This document shows positions 9,867 to 18,688 of a stretch of 64,000 bases of DNA, piece after piece (position 1 is the first letter of the stretch; every line of letters starts with the position of its first letter). The stretch is from a virus. Under the pieces are notes generated by a model that saw only the letters and a list, made by a program, of their open reading frames with translations, did not search any database and was not told the DNA's origin. Location of the stretch: positions 58,592 through 122,591 of the IMG/VR virus record IMGVR_UViG_3300025131_011243. One strand, written 5' to 3'. The translations under genes were made by a program, and so were the position numbers.

Positions 9867-10439
9867 TTAACCATCAATGGCAAGTGCTTCGGCTGCATCT
9901 TTGGTTTCATCGTCTTGACGCCCACCATGAATGGGATCCCATGTCCTATCTATATCTCGACTTATTTGGGTATCTTCCCTTGATTGGGGGCGTGCGTTTT
10001 TCAAATCCTGTTCTTCACTTTCAACTTCAGGATTCACTTTAGGAATTGCATCCAACTGATCTTCAGCCAATGGATTCTTCTTTTTCCTCTTTGCTTCAAT
10101 AAACCGTTTAGTTTTGGCGTCATACAATTCGCCAGAAGCAGCGACGGGAGCGTTTTTGCGTACAAACAGATCCTTAGGCACATAGCGATTCGTCGCCTGA
10201 CCTGGAGCATTCGGTTGATTGGGATGTATCTTGCCTGGTTCTAGCGTCTCATCTCCCCTGATAGGCATGCCACACTGACATACTGATCCGGGGTTTTTGT
10301 CGTCTAGATTAGAACCGCAATGAGGACATGTGCGAACAGCGGAAGAAATATCTTCGCCTCCGAAGAGGTCTTTTTTAGGACGCCCACCGATAGCGTTGTC
10401 TTCTCCGCCTTGATTAAGGTAAGCTTCTTTTAGCTTACT
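9867..10439 (-). CDS. Zinc-ribbon protein without a start codon (likely -1 frameshift product)
   Basis: The frame is open from 10439 to 9867 (190 codons). It encodes a well-formed zinc ribbon CPHCGSNLDD...CQCG just before the first ATG (10268), so initiating at that ATG would remove the ribbon. No ATG, GTG or TTG lies in frame between the upstream TGA and the ribbon. The frame joins the upstream 446-aa gene in the -1 frame exactly at an A10 run. The most economical reading is a C-terminal extension of that gene made by -1 ribosomal or transcriptional slippage. A single-base assembly error in the run is the alternative. The rest is hydrophilic and carries a motif (WDPIHG) also seen as WDPHHR in the 342-aa protein. 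Confidence 0.65.
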   Translation of the reverse strand, partial: SKLKEAYLNQGGEDNAIGGRPKKDLFGGEDISSAVRTCPHCGSNLDDKNPGSVCQCGMPIRGDETLEPGKIHPNQPNAPGQATNRYVPKDLFVRKNAPVAASGELYDAKTKRFIEAKRKKKNPLAEDQLDAIPKVNPEVESEEQDLKNARPQSREDTQISRDIDRTWDPIHGGRQDDETKDAAEALAIDG

Positions 10440-11770
10440 TTTTTTTTTGACCCTTGAGCCTCTTTCCAGTTGAACGGTTCCCCGCTGGTTTGAGGACCAT
10501 AGCCTCGCTCATCCTTTTCTCTCATGTCTTCGAGACGAGCTTCAGTTGAGGCGTATTCGGCCAAATAGGGCCTGCGACGTTGCCCAGGCTTGAGTTGAAT
10601 ATTATTAGTTTCAGGTATGTTCTTATCAGTTTCGAAACGTTTCTGAATGTATCCGCCAACCCATTCGCCGCTTTTATTACGATATGGGCGGCTATACTTA
10701 TCCATGATCGTGGAACGCCAGATGTTTTCCCAGTCAATGTTCCAGACATCATCAACAACAAGACCAAAGCCTTTGTTACGTTCAATGATATGCCAATCGG
10801 AAACAGGCTGACGAAGGAACGGATCGATCTTAGTCTGACCTGGTCCCCATAGGAAAGCGTTGTCCAAAGTCTTATGTTGAGCGGTCTTGCTCAAGTTGAA
10901 CGACTTAGGCGAATCCGGCTTATGCTTGTTCACCATGTCTTGAGCAATTTTCTTAATTGTGTCGTTTGGTGTTTGCATGGTTACTTTCTCTCGCATTTCA
11001 AAAGTGTCTCTATCGTTAGGTTGCTGTACTTTCAATGATTCTGCCAAGGCGTAGTCATACACTGCTTGGGCGATACGCATTCTATCTTCTGAAGATTCTG
11101 GATCCGACGCCCAATATTTATCCAACAACGTACCCAGTACATCGGTCTTATTATGTGTCTCACCTTCCATTTCGACGATTTCTTCTGGTCCGATTGGATC
11201 AAGCAAAGCATTTTTCGCATCTTCCGGATCTTGGCTTTTCCCTTCAAGCCAATCTCTAAGCTCGCTGGAATCATTAAACGCTACCGGCTCTTCTTGTATA
11301 AACTGGTCTTGTGCTAGTCCCTTTTCTGATTGCAATCCTTGCATTTCTATCTCATCTCCACCACCATAGTAGGGATCTACTTCATGAGCCTGCTTCAGGT
11401 TGAATGACTTTCTTGATGCCGTTGCCGCTGGCTGCATAGGTTGTATTGGAACTATTTGTTCCACATCTCCTTGTTGAATATTTTGAGCATTCACAAACTG
11501 CTGTACTGCCTGCACGATAAACTGCTCATACTTAACCGGATTCGTCGTCACTCCTGGAGGAGCACTGTCCAAAAGTTCTCTAATATTTTCAACTATGTTT
11601 TGTACATCTGATGGTGTTATCGTCGCCTGCATTTGGGACCCAAGGGTCCTAACTTTTTCAGCAATATACTTGGGATCGAACGGGCCTGTAGCCGGTGTCT
11701 GCCCTGGCATTGTTGCAGGGTTTACATTCGAAGGAGCTACATATCCAGTTTTCGTCCCATAGGTTTTCAT
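10430..11770 (-). CDS. Hypothetical modular virion protein with two internal FNL tags
   Basis: A 446-aa protein that looks like three joined modules. Residues 1-115 form a helical Gln-rich part (TPSDVQNIVENIRELL). The second module opens with SFNLKQAHE (about residue 121), and the third opens with SFNLSKTAQ (about residue 292). FNL plus a basic/Ala stretch is otherwise seen at the very N-terminus of neighbouring proteins, so this gene may be a fusion of once-separate genes or a precursor cut at those points. Its start overlaps the stop of the 265-aa gene (ATGA). Its 3' end holds the A10 run leading into the zinc-ribbon frame. No family recognised. Confidence 0.75.
   Translation of the reverse strand: MKTYGTKTGYVAPSNVNPATMPGQTPATGPFDPKYIAEKVRTLGSQMQATITPSDVQNIVENIRELLDSAPPGVTTNPVKYEQFIVQAVQQFVNAQNIQQGDVEQIVPIQPMQPAATASRKSFNLKQAHEVDPYYGGGDEIEMQGLQSEKGLAQDQFIQEEPVAFNDSSELRDWLEGKSQDPEDAKNALLDPIGPEEIVEMEGETHNKTDVLGTLLDKYWASDPESSEDRMRIAQAVYDYALAESLKVQQPNDRDTFEMREKVTMQTPNDTIKKIAQDMVNKHKPDSPKSFNLSKTAQHKTLDNAFLWGPGQTKIDPFLRQPVSDWHIIERNKGFGLVVDDVWNIDWENIWRSTIMDKYSRPYRNKSGEWVGGYIQKRFETDKNIPETNNIQLKPGQRRRPYLAEYASTEARLEDMREKDERGYGPQTSGEPFNWKEAQGSKKKVS
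10439..10448 (-). promoter_or_regulatory. A10 slippery run, candidate -1 frameshift site
   Basis: On the coding strand the 446-aa gene ends GGG TCA followed by nine more As, then GTA AGC TAA. Shifting back one base within the A run enters the open zinc-ribbon frame. A AAA AAA is a classic slippery heptamer. I did not identify a convincing stimulatory stem-loop or upstream SD-like enhancer. Confidence 0.55.
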
Positions 11771-12564
11771 TTATCCTCCTGTCCAACGAGTCCGTCGAAC
11801 AGTTGACTAGTCATACCTTTTGTCGTTACAGGACCGCTTGCCATTCTGTCCTTTTTACCACGCTGTTCTCGTCTCGCATCAACCGCAAGTTCTCCTTCAG
11901 TCTTTTCTGGAACTTCGTTAAAGTCCATGTTGCCAGCCAATACATCAAATACGCTGATCTGAGATGGGCCGGTTCTACGACTTTCCTTACCAAGAGCAGG
12001 ACTGGCGGGAGCGATGCTGGATGGATTGCGAACATCAGTCGAAGCTTCAATTTCGCTGATTTCGTTTTGCTCTTTCACCTTTGCTTCTGCCCTGCGATCC
12101 TCAATCTTCCTCTTGCTGTCTTCGACCTGTTCTTTACTGGTTGGCTGTTCGGCCAGACGCTGTAGTTGTCCAGAGTCCCAGATCGAGTTGCCAAGACCGA
12201 CGCCCATCTCTCTTTTGGTTTCGCCATAGTGAGAGACGTTGCCGTCGTTGATTCTGCCAATGCTAGAAGCTTGAGACATGGCATTTTGATGACCGGAGCT
12301 TTGATCGAAACGATGAGGTCTTTGCGATTCCGCATCGGTTTCAGGACTGGCCTTCTTATCAGGAGCGGGAACTTCATTATCCAGGAATGGAATCATATTC
12401 TCCATAGCTGCTTTATGAGGATTTCCCGTCCTCTGAGGAACAAGGTCAATCTTTTCAGGTGGTCGGGCGTTATATTTCTCGTCGATGGATTTCACCTCTT
12501 CGGCGAGTTTTTCGTAATCGGCTTCTAGGAATCCGATCTTTTTCTCTCCAGATGTTCTATGCAT
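11767..12564 (-). CDS. Hypothetical hydrophilic structural protein
   Basis: A 265-aa, highly charged, low-hydrophobicity protein with coiled-coil-like segments (EADYEKLAEEVKSIDEKY; SKEQVEDSKRKIEDRRAEAKVKEQ) and disordered Pro/Gln/Ser stretches. It shares short overlaps with both neighbours (8 bp with the upstream gene, ATGA with the downstream one), so the three are translationally coupled. Composition and place in the terminase-to-portal block suggest a scaffold or internal virion component. No domain recognised. Confidence 0.7.
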   Translation of the reverse strand: MHRTSGEKKIGFLEADYEKLAEEVKSIDEKYNARPPEKIDLVPQRTGNPHKAAMENMIPFLDNEVPAPDKKASPETDAESQRPHRFDQSSGHQNAMSQASSIGRINDGNVSHYGETKREMGVGLGNSIWDSGQLQRLAEQPTSKEQVEDSKRKIEDRRAEAKVKEQNEISEIEASTDVRNPSSIAPASPALGKESRRTGPSQISVFDVLAGNMDFNEVPEKTEGELAVDARREQRGKKDRMASGPVTTKGMTSQLFDGLVGQEDK

Positions 12565-13222
12565 GTTTTTCTCCCAGCGATTTGAGTATTTTGATGATCA
12601 TTTGGCTCTTATTCTCCTTGATCATCTCTTTGAAGGAAGCGGCTTCAAGCTTTAGGCTGTTGTCGCTACCCTTTGGGGTGCCATATACCTCATCGAGCAC
12701 ATCTTGCTGAACAAGCTGTTCCTCATCTTGAGGATTCGATGATGTGAAGTCGAGTTCCACCTCTTTATTAGATCGACGGAATTTGAGAAAGTGCATTCCT
12801 GCGGTTGACTCAATGCCTTTAACTAGCCCTTTGAGTTTACTTTTAGGAATGGATTCTCCCGTATTTCCCATAGAGTCGGGAATCTTAACCTTGATGGTAG
12901 ATTCCCCGTCTGCCGATCCTTCTTCAGTTACAAATTGAGACTTGAATTCATGAAGACGTCTTGGTTCAAATCCCATCTGAGTAAGAAAGTCAAACACGAC
13001 CTTAGTAATATTGACATCTCCCGGCTCTTCAGCTTCTTCCTCACGTAACTCATGATCAACCTCATTACTGAGTTGATCTAGTTCAACAGCATCGGTATCC
13101 TCGGCAACACCAACCCCGCCTTCGCCATCGTAGGGGACAGCTTCCTGCTGGGGTTGAACCATAGGATCGTTGAATTGCTGAGCGAACACCGAACGCAGTT
13201 TACCGCTGGGGACGATAGCCAT
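12557..13222 (-). CDS. Hypothetical virion-region protein
   Basis: A 221-aa protein. The N-terminal 70 residues are acidic and disordered. The C-terminal part (about 70-221) looks folded, with alternating hydrophobic segments (ITKVVFDFLTQMGFEPRRL; GMHFLKFRRSNKEVELDF) and an amphipathic helical end (MIIKILKSLGEKHA). It overlaps the next gene start by 8 bp. No family recognised; probably part of the capsid or assembly operon. Confidence 0.7.
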   Translation of the reverse strand: MAIVPSGKLRSVFAQQFNDPMVQPQQEAVPYDGEGGVGVAEDTDAVELDQLSNEVDHELREEEAEEPGDVNITKVVFDFLTQMGFEPRRLHEFKSQFVTEEGSADGESTIKVKIPDSMGNTGESIPKSKLKGLVKGIESTAGMHFLKFRRSNKEVELDFTSSNPQDEEQLVQQDVLDEVYGTPKGSDNSLKLEAASFKEMIKENKSQMIIKILKSLGEKHA

Positions 13223-13249
13223 AGTTTATCTCCGAAAGACGTAGGACAA

Positions 13250-13924
13250 TTATTTGTCTTGCAACATTGCGTCTACGTAAGCATCAGGATACAGTTGACC
13301 CCAATACGTTCGAAGTCTGGTCTCCTCCTCATCGGTAAGGTTGGCGATCTTCTTGAAGCGTCCTGAGGACAGCTTCTTCTGATCATCAGCCTCTTCATCG
13401 ATGCAATCAGTACCAGGGCCTTGGACTAGCTTTTCTTCAGCCTTGGACTGACCGTTGTCCGGACCTTCTTCGTCTTCCTTCGAATCGGCTTCCTTGACTT
13501 CAGCTTCTGCTTCGGCTTCACAAGGCTTGCAAGCCTTGCCGCACTCCTTGCAGTTGCCGTTGCCGTCTTCTTTTGCGTCATCGCAGGTGCAGCCAGAAGC
13601 TTCTTCGTCTTCGTCATCGTCTTTCTTCTCTTCGTCATCTTTTTTACCGAAGAGTTCTGCCTGATTGCCGCCGAAGTTTTCGACGCCAGCAGCTTCCTTT
13701 TCCTTATGGGGCTTAGGTGTAGACTCGCCCTCTTGGTGGAGGGGCTCTACATCAAGCTGACCACTGGAATCGGCCTCATCATCTTCAGCGGCTTGCTTAG
13801 GATGGTCATTGGCCTGAGCGGTTTTGACTTCTTGCTTCGGTTGGGTAAGCTTTTCAACGTAATCGTTGAATGAAATACCCTTTCCAACGTGGATCGAGTT
13901 CGTAACGAACTTGGGTAGCGACAT
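13250..13924 (-). CDS. Hypothetical acidic protein with a cysteine cluster
   Basis: A 224-aa protein with a folded-looking N-terminus (MSLPKFVTNSIHVGKGISF), a strongly acidic Lys/Glu/Asp middle, and a Cys-rich insertion (CTCDD...CKECGKACKPC, about residues 112-136) that could bind a metal. The C-terminal 50 residues (FKKIANLTDEEETRLRTYW) look helical. Probably a virion or scaffold component; function unknown. Confidence 0.65.
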   Translation of the reverse strand: MSLPKFVTNSIHVGKGISFNDYVEKLTQPKQEVKTAQANDHPKQAAEDDEADSSGQLDVEPLHQEGESTPKPHKEKEAAGVENFGGNQAELFGKKDDEEKKDDDEDEEASGCTCDDAKEDGNGNCKECGKACKPCEAEAEAEVKEADSKEDEEGPDNGQSKAEEKLVQGPGTDCIDEEADDQKKLSSGRFKKIANLTDEEETRLRTYWGQLYPDAYVDAMLQDK

Positions 13925-13982
13925 ATCTCTTTCTCCTATTGAAAGAAAAGAACTTTACATAAGTTCTGTTTATTTATGGAGT

Positions 13983-15842
13983 CTATACCGAAACTCCTTT
14001 GACTTTTTTAAGGAATTTTGCAGCAGAAACCTTTTTACGAAGATCCTGAGTGCTTGCTACAACCTCTTGATCGGAAAATTGGGTTCGATATCTTTTGCCG
14101 GTTTCCTCTTCGGCTGGAGCACCCTGCATCATCCCTAATATTTGATCTTTTAACGTAAGCAAAATAGGGCCACACAACCCCTTCTTTGCGGGATCTGAGC
14201 AAAAATCTTGTAACACTTTAACAAAACTTCCTCCAAACTGTTTGGGATTTCTCACCAGTTCCCTAGTCATTAATTTTTCAATACCTTCATTAGGGCTCTT
14301 CTTATCTTCCTCGACAACTTGCTGTTGCTCAGCATCAGGATTCCCGTCATTATCGTCATCTACGTCAGTGGCGTTAGGAACTCCATCTCCGTCTGGGTCT
14401 GCTTGAGGATCGGTAGCCGGATCTGCCGCCTGCGGACCAGCAGCCTGAATACCAAGTCCCTGCTTAAGAATAAGTGACGCTTCCGGGTCTTGCATCAACA
14501 TTTTTACTCTCTTGTAAACCAGATCTAAGAATTGCTTCTTAGTAGTGTTGTCAAGACCTGGAGTATTAAAAAGACCGTTAAGATCAATAGCCGCTGTCTT
14601 GGTGTAATGTGTATTGAAACTTGCAGTTGCAGGTACTGATAGTTTTTGCACAAATTGGTTTTTGATAGCTTCGGGTTGAGCATTGATAAAAGCAACCAAA
14701 GTTCCGGCATCAGCTTGATTAATCTGTGCCATTTCTGACTGACCGAGTCCACCACTTGCAGGACCTTTTTGTTTCTCCTGATCCCCCTCTCCCTGAGGAG
14801 CACCTTCTGGAGCAGCCTGAGGAGCTTGCGACTCTTCCTGTTGTATTTGAGGTAAAGCAGAACTGATTGAAGTTACGAGTTGATTCAAGATTTTCTTTCG
14901 AAGATTTCCGCTTCCTATTTGATTTGTAACTTGGGTATTAGATGCCTGTTGCATAACGCCGGAAACTTGATTAAAAAGTTTCTTTGCACCTTCACTTGCT
15001 CCCAAAAAACCACTACTGTTTGCAGAAGCATATAAATCAGTAAATTCTGTTTGAAGATCCTGCATCGTTTTGTTAAATGTTGCAGCAAGTGTATGATTCA
15101 ATGTCTGATCAACTTGACCATTAGCACCAACTAACTGGTCGTATTCAGAAAGACGTTGCTGCAAAACAGACACAGTATTCTGGAGACGATTTGCTATGTA
15201 TCCTTTTTTGCCTCTGACCTTATTGGCCATATCTTTGACGCCGCCCCAAAAACCCTTATCTCTTCCAGTCTGAGCTTCATGAACAAGATGATTAGCGATA
15301 TCAACTGCCTTCGCACTCATCTGTTCTTGACCAGCTTCTTTAAGGCTTTCAGCAACATGCATCATGCGATCTGCATTATCGATCAAAGCGACGGAATATC
15401 GTTCCATGCCCTCTTGTAAAGATTCGTGTACCGCATTTTCAAAAGGCATGCCCGCATCAACGTTCTTAGCAACTGCATATCTAAACACCTGCTCTTCATG
15501 ATCAACCATCTCTTTGTTTTCAGCAGTCTTGACAAAAGAGTTCTCGTCCGCATACTTGTTCCATGCGGCATCATCGTTGTTGATAGCTTCCGTATATTCT
15601 GCTTGGCATTCCCACCAAATGTCATGCACAGGTCGCTTGGGTTCACTCGCCCGTTTCTGACGATAACAATTCTGCCAGCATCGGCTGTTGCGAATCCAAT
15701 ATCCTTGAGCACCAACGTATTGGGCCTTCTTAACCCAAAGTGTTCTCTCGGCGACCTTGTCTACATTAGCCGCAAGCTTGGAAAGAGAAGCTCCCTCCAT
15801 CTCGTTGGCTAGTTGCGACAATTCTTGAATAACATTTTCCAT
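13983..15842 (-). CDS. Hypothetical helical protein with Ca-binding-like DxDxDG loop
   Basis: A 619-aa protein. I chose the ATG at 15842 rather than one 39 bp upstream because AGGGGA sits about 6 nt before it and the upstream gene ends at 15856. The N-terminal half is mostly helical (repeated Ala/Gln/Leu helices) with conserved-looking Trp/Cys residues near the start (GYWIRNSRCWQNCYR). Around residues 480-510 is a thrombospondin-type-3-like acidic loop (DPDGDGVPNATDVDDDNDG) of the kind that binds calcium. The C-terminus is small and basic. Likely a large structural or tail-associated protein; no family assigned. Confidence 0.7.
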   Translation of the reverse strand: MENVIQELSQLANEMEGASLSKLAANVDKVAERTLWVKKAQYVGAQGYWIRNSRCWQNCYRQKRASEPKRPVHDIWWECQAEYTEAINNDDAAWNKYADENSFVKTAENKEMVDHEEQVFRYAVAKNVDAGMPFENAVHESLQEGMERYSVALIDNADRMMHVAESLKEAGQEQMSAKAVDIANHLVHEAQTGRDKGFWGGVKDMANKVRGKKGYIANRLQNTVSVLQQRLSEYDQLVGANGQVDQTLNHTLAATFNKTMQDLQTEFTDLYASANSSGFLGASEGAKKLFNQVSGVMQQASNTQVTNQIGSGNLRKKILNQLVTSISSALPQIQQEESQAPQAAPEGAPQGEGDQEKQKGPASGGLGQSEMAQINQADAGTLVAFINAQPEAIKNQFVQKLSVPATASFNTHYTKTAAIDLNGLFNTPGLDNTTKKQFLDLVYKRVKMLMQDPEASLILKQGLGIQAAGPQAADPATDPQADPDGDGVPNATDVDDDNDGNPDAEQQQVVEEDKKSPNEGIEKLMTRELVRNPKQFGGSFVKVLQDFCSDPAKKGLCGPILLTLKDQILGMMQGAPAEEETGKRYRTQFSDQEVVASTQDLRKKVSAAKFLKKVKGVSV

Positions 15843-15855
15843 TACGGTTCCCCTG

Positions 15856-16425
15856 TCATTTGACGGCAAACTTAGGTTCAAACCTGTCGCCCATAAACAT
15901 GTGGTACATTATGTTCGGGACGATGAAGGCTCTAATATCTCCTACCGTTCTATCAAACGTAACCAAAATCTGGTTACCTGTCGTTTTTGCAAAAAACTCT
16001 CCATGCGGTTCTACTTCTCTTTCTACCGTCACTCCACCCTTCGTTTGGTAGTAGATCCTGACGGCTTCCTGATTCTGTTCTGCCCAAGCAATTGCTTCGG
16101 CAGAGTTTTCAAAATCTGGATAGTCTTTATCAGCTTCTGGTACGTCGGCTTCCGGGTCATGTGCCGGAACGGGTTCTTCGATGGGTGGCGTCTCTATCGT
16201 TGCTTCTGGAACTTCTTGTATATCCGGGAGTTCTTCTTCTCCCAAATTGTCTTCTAACACTTCGTCAAATTGGTCTTTACGAAAAATGGGTAGTTTTTCG
16301 TTCAACCAGTTGAAAAAACGAGACGATTTGTCTTTAAGCCAATCCTTTATCTGGGATTGCTTCTCCAAACGGCTCGCTAATCTAGCGACATCTCCTACAT
16401 ATCCGTGCGTATAAAACGTCCTCAT
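15856..16425 (-). CDS. Hypothetical protein with WYL-like C-terminal domain
   Basis: A 189-aa protein. Residues 1-60 are basic and helical, 65-105 are acidic and Pro-rich, and 115-189 resemble a WYL-type SH3-like fold: VRIYYQTKGGVTVEREVEPHG, then a strand pair ending in IRAFIVPNI. WYL domains sense nucleic acid or nucleotide ligands in bacterial and phage regulators, but no HTH is visible here. The stop lies 13 bp before the next start, in one operon with the structural genes. The WYL call is tentative. Confidence 0.55.
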   Translation of the reverse strand: MRTFYTHGYVGDVARLASRLEKQSQIKDWLKDKSSRFFNWLNEKLPIFRKDQFDEVLEDNLGEEELPDIQEVPEATIETPPIEEPVPAHDPEADVPEADKDYPDFENSAEAIAWAEQNQEAVRIYYQTKGGVTVEREVEPHGEFFAKTTGNQILVTFDRTVGDIRAFIVPNIMYHMFMGDRFEPKFAVK

Positions 16426-16463
16426 CTAACTCTATCACCCTTAAGCTTATAGGAAACGTATCG

Positions 16464-16838
16464 CTATTCCTTCTTTTTGAAGTTCAAAGTGCCTTTCTTA
16501 TTCTCCTTATTTACTTCTCCCAACTCGACCGCATCGCCTGCTTTTATGCCATGACGTTCAAAGAATCCTTGATTGGCTTCAATCGCAGCATGACAGGGAT
16601 GGTCGCTGGATACAGTTCTTTTGTCGAATCGATCTATCTTGGATATCTTCTGGATCTTCCCGCTTTCGCCGATAAAGGCGATATCCAAGGGGATATAAGT
16701 GTTCATTCCCCAGAAGTTAAGGACCTGAGCGCCGCCGAATACGAACAGCATACCCTCATCGTTTGCCAACGATTGACGGTACATTAAACCCCTCTCTTGG
16801 CTTGACGGAGTGTTCGCTATTTCGACCTTCAATTTCAT
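16464..16838 (-). CDS. DUF192-family protein
   Basis: A 124-aa protein matching DUF192: a leading strand (VEIANTPSSQERGLMYRQSL), DEGMLFVFGG, then FWGMNTYIPLDIAFIGESGKI and a final strand with the AGDAVELG turn. The central 'GLM.R..L' and 'NTxIPLDI' motifs are characteristic. The family is common in bacteria and usually carries an export signal, absent here, so a cytoplasmic or virion form is likely. The start at 16838 overlaps the upstream stop by 4 bp (ATGA). Function of the family is unknown. Confidence 0.85.
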   Translation of the reverse strand: MKLKVEIANTPSSQERGLMYRQSLANDEGMLFVFGGAQVLNFWGMNTYIPLDIAFIGESGKIQKISKIDRFDKRTVSSDHPCHAAIEANQGFFERHGIKAGDAVELGEVNKENKKGTLNFKKKE

Positions 16839-17230
16839 CCTGCCACCTCATGTCGAAAACCTTTTCTACTCATGTTGTAAGTAAGATCTTCTAGTTCGTC
16901 TTCCGGAACGATGAAATACATTGCTGCATCAGAGCTTCTAACATCGTCTAAAACCGCTCTCGTATTGTTGTAGTTCTGATACTCTTCGAACCATTGATTG
17001 ATTTCATTCATATTGCTTTTCGGTACGGTTTTTACTTCGTACAGGTCTTCGACTGTTGGCATCATGCGATAGTTGCGAGTATAGGGATCAAACATGTACT
17101 TCATTTTTATCTGACCACCTCTGAATCGCCACATGCGTTTGATTTCAGAATCGTAATATGACAGGTCTCTCTCTACACGTTCCTTAACTCTATTGTTAGA
17201 CGAATCCACATGGACTACAACATCTATCAT
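16835..17230 (-). CDS. Hypothetical protein
   Basis: A 131-aa protein. The ATG at 17230 is preferred over one 18 bp upstream: it has a GGGGG stretch at SD distance and overlaps the upstream stop (ATGA). It begins IDVVVHVDSSNNRVKERVERDLSYYDSEIKRMW, has a Tyr/Met/Arg-rich centre and an acidic helix near the end. No family recognised. It is translationally coupled to both neighbours. Confidence 0.65.
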   Translation of the reverse strand: MIDVVVHVDSSNNRVKERVERDLSYYDSEIKRMWRFRGGQIKMKYMFDPYTRNYRMMPTVEDLYEVKTVPKSNMNEINQWFEEYQNYNNTRAVLDDVRSSDAAMYFIVPEDELEDLTYNMSRKGFRHEVAG

Positions 17231-17661
17231 TTGAATTGCCCCCACCAAAGATCTTCAGTTTTTTGAGCGATCTTTGCCTTTTTGACGGTCTTGATCTTGG
17301 TGTTAGCCAACGCCTGTTGGAAGTTGACTTCAACCTGGATCTTGTCTAAAGAAGAAGAGTCGTCACCTAAGATCATAACTTTGATGACATCAGTTCCCTT
17401 CTTGGTTATTTCAATACGATCACCAATAGCCCGAACAAGATCCGCTTTCTCCAATGACTCAACATCGGATGCGGAGACTGTTACAGGACGACGATACGAC
17501 TTTTCGCTAATGCGATTGTTTTCATCTCTCCATATGGAAAATAGCTTGCGAGCAGTTGACTGGGGTACGGTTTCTTTCTGATGTATTTGAAACATGACGC
17601 CAGGCATTTGCGGCAAAAGATAATCGATCAATGATTGTGCATGTTTTTTCATAGGACGCAT
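17227..17661 (-). CDS. Hypothetical protein with winged-helix-like segment
   Basis: A 144-aa basic protein. Residues 60-100 (VSASDVESLEKADLVRAIGDRIEITKKGTDVIKVMIL) have the spacing of a winged-helix recognition helix plus wing ('Lv....g.i.lT.kG...i'). The C-terminus is Lys-rich and ends WWGQFK. It could be a DNA-binding regulator or a virion DNA-contacting protein. Its start lies 3 bp after the stop of the displaced gene-end copy left by the HNH insertion. Confidence 0.6.
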   Translation of the reverse strand: MRPMKKHAQSLIDYLLPQMPGVMFQIHQKETVPQSTARKLFSIWRDENNRISEKSYRRPVTVSASDVESLEKADLVRAIGDRIEITKKGTDVIKVMILGDDSSSLDKIQVEVNFQQALANTKIKTVKKAKIAQKTEDLWWGQFK

Positions 17662-17663
17662 AG

Positions 17664-17779
17664 TTAATTCCCCGTAAGCAATTTTCTTTCTGCGTATGGA
17701 GATTCGTTTCCTCTGTCATACCAACTAAACGACTCGTTCCTTAACTCTCTCCAATAATGGCATTCGCCATTAACCGTCA
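17664..17779 (-). pseudogene. Displaced 3' end copy of the 259-aa gene
   Basis: The last ~30 codons here read HYWRELRNESFSWYDRGNE...KLLTGN-stop, nearly identical to the true C-terminus of the gene at 18572-19351 (HYWRELRNEPFSWYDRASE...KLLTGN-stop). The DNA copies are roughly 80% identical over about 110 bp. This copy has no upstream gene body because the HNH gene separates it. It is best explained as the original gene end, displaced when the endonuclease gene arrived with its own copy of the 3' coding end. Confidence 0.85.
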
Positions 17780-18471
17780 TCGAACTCCATATCATTGTCT
17801 TTACTTCTATCTTCGTGCAACCAATTCCTGTCCATTTCCCATCCGTCAATATGCTTTTCTAAATAATGCAGATGTTTATGGCAATTACCACACAGCACAA
17901 CACACTTATTGATTTCTCTTAGAATAGCCGTCCAACCATAACCTTGATTTACAGAATTTGCTATCCCGAACTTCTTCTGAGATGGATCAATATGATGAAA
18001 TTCCAAGCAGAACCATCTTATTTCTCCACACTTTTGACAACAGGCAGACTTCTTATATTCGATGATTTGCATCCTCTTTTGCTTCTTCCTGAACCTGTCC
18101 TTCTCGTTAACTTTACTGCGATTATTCTTTCTGTATCTTTTGCTTGTTTCTGCTTCACGCTTTTTGTTGCGTTTTTTGTGGTTCCTGCTATAGTACCTTT
18201 TGTTGGTCAGCCTACTGCGACGGCGTTTTTCCTTTTCCACGCATTCTTCTTGGCTACAACATTGTGCTTTATATAGTTTGCTAAAAGCATGCTTGGCACC
18301 GCAATGTCTACAAGTACATCTTTGATCGTATCTATCTTGCTGCTTCTTGTGTTGGTCGGCTTTTCTCCATAACTTAAAACAGTCATCACTACAGTAAATC
18401 CTGTGCTTATGACTACTTATAAACTCTTTCTTACAATACTTACACTCCCTGTGTCCATCCTTAACAGACAT
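17770..18471 (-). CDS. HNH homing endonuclease (free-standing) with zinc fingers
   Basis: A 233-aa basic protein. Start at 18471 chosen for its GGAGGG site 8 nt upstream. It has an N-terminal zinc finger (CKYCKKEF...CSDDC), a second Cys cluster (CRHCG...CCSQEEC), a Lys/Arg-rich linker, then an HNH core: CQKCGE, LEFHHIDP, and INKCVVLCGNCHKHLH. This is the layout of mobile HNH endonucleases of phages. It sits exactly between two copies of the 3' end of the neighbouring gene, and its own stop lies within the homologous block. That supports insertion by homing rather than vertical descent. Confidence 0.9.
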   Translation of the reverse strand: MSVKDGHRECKYCKKEFISSHKHRIYCSDDCFKLWRKADQHKKQQDRYDQRCTCRHCGAKHAFSKLYKAQCCSQEECVEKEKRRRSRLTNKRYYSRNHKKRNKKREAETSKRYRKNNRSKVNEKDRFRKKQKRMQIIEYKKSACCQKCGEIRWFCLEFHHIDPSQKKFGIANSVNQGYGWTAILREINKCVVLCGNCHKHLHYLEKHIDGWEMDRNWLHEDRSKDNDMEFDDG

Positions 18472-18571
18472 AAAACAACCCTCCAAATATAGATTACACA
18501 CAATCTAATTCGAAGGGCATCCGAAAAACACCTCTTTATTTTAAGCATAATTTTTGAACTATTTTGGATAA

Positions 18572-18688
18572 TCAATTTCCCGTAAGTAACTTTCTTTCTG
18601 CATACGGGGACTCTGAAGCCCTGTCATACCAACTAAATGGCTCATTCCTTAACTCTCTCCAATAATGCCCTTCACCTGTCCTTCCGTC
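18572..18688 (-). repeat. Functional copy of the duplicated 3' gene end
   Basis: This is the intact partner of the copy at 17664-17779. Both encode the same HYWRELRNE...ERKLLTGN ending and both finish with the same stop context. Homology starts around the 'NDG' codons and runs to the stop. It is the upstream boundary of the HNH insertion. Confidence 0.85.
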
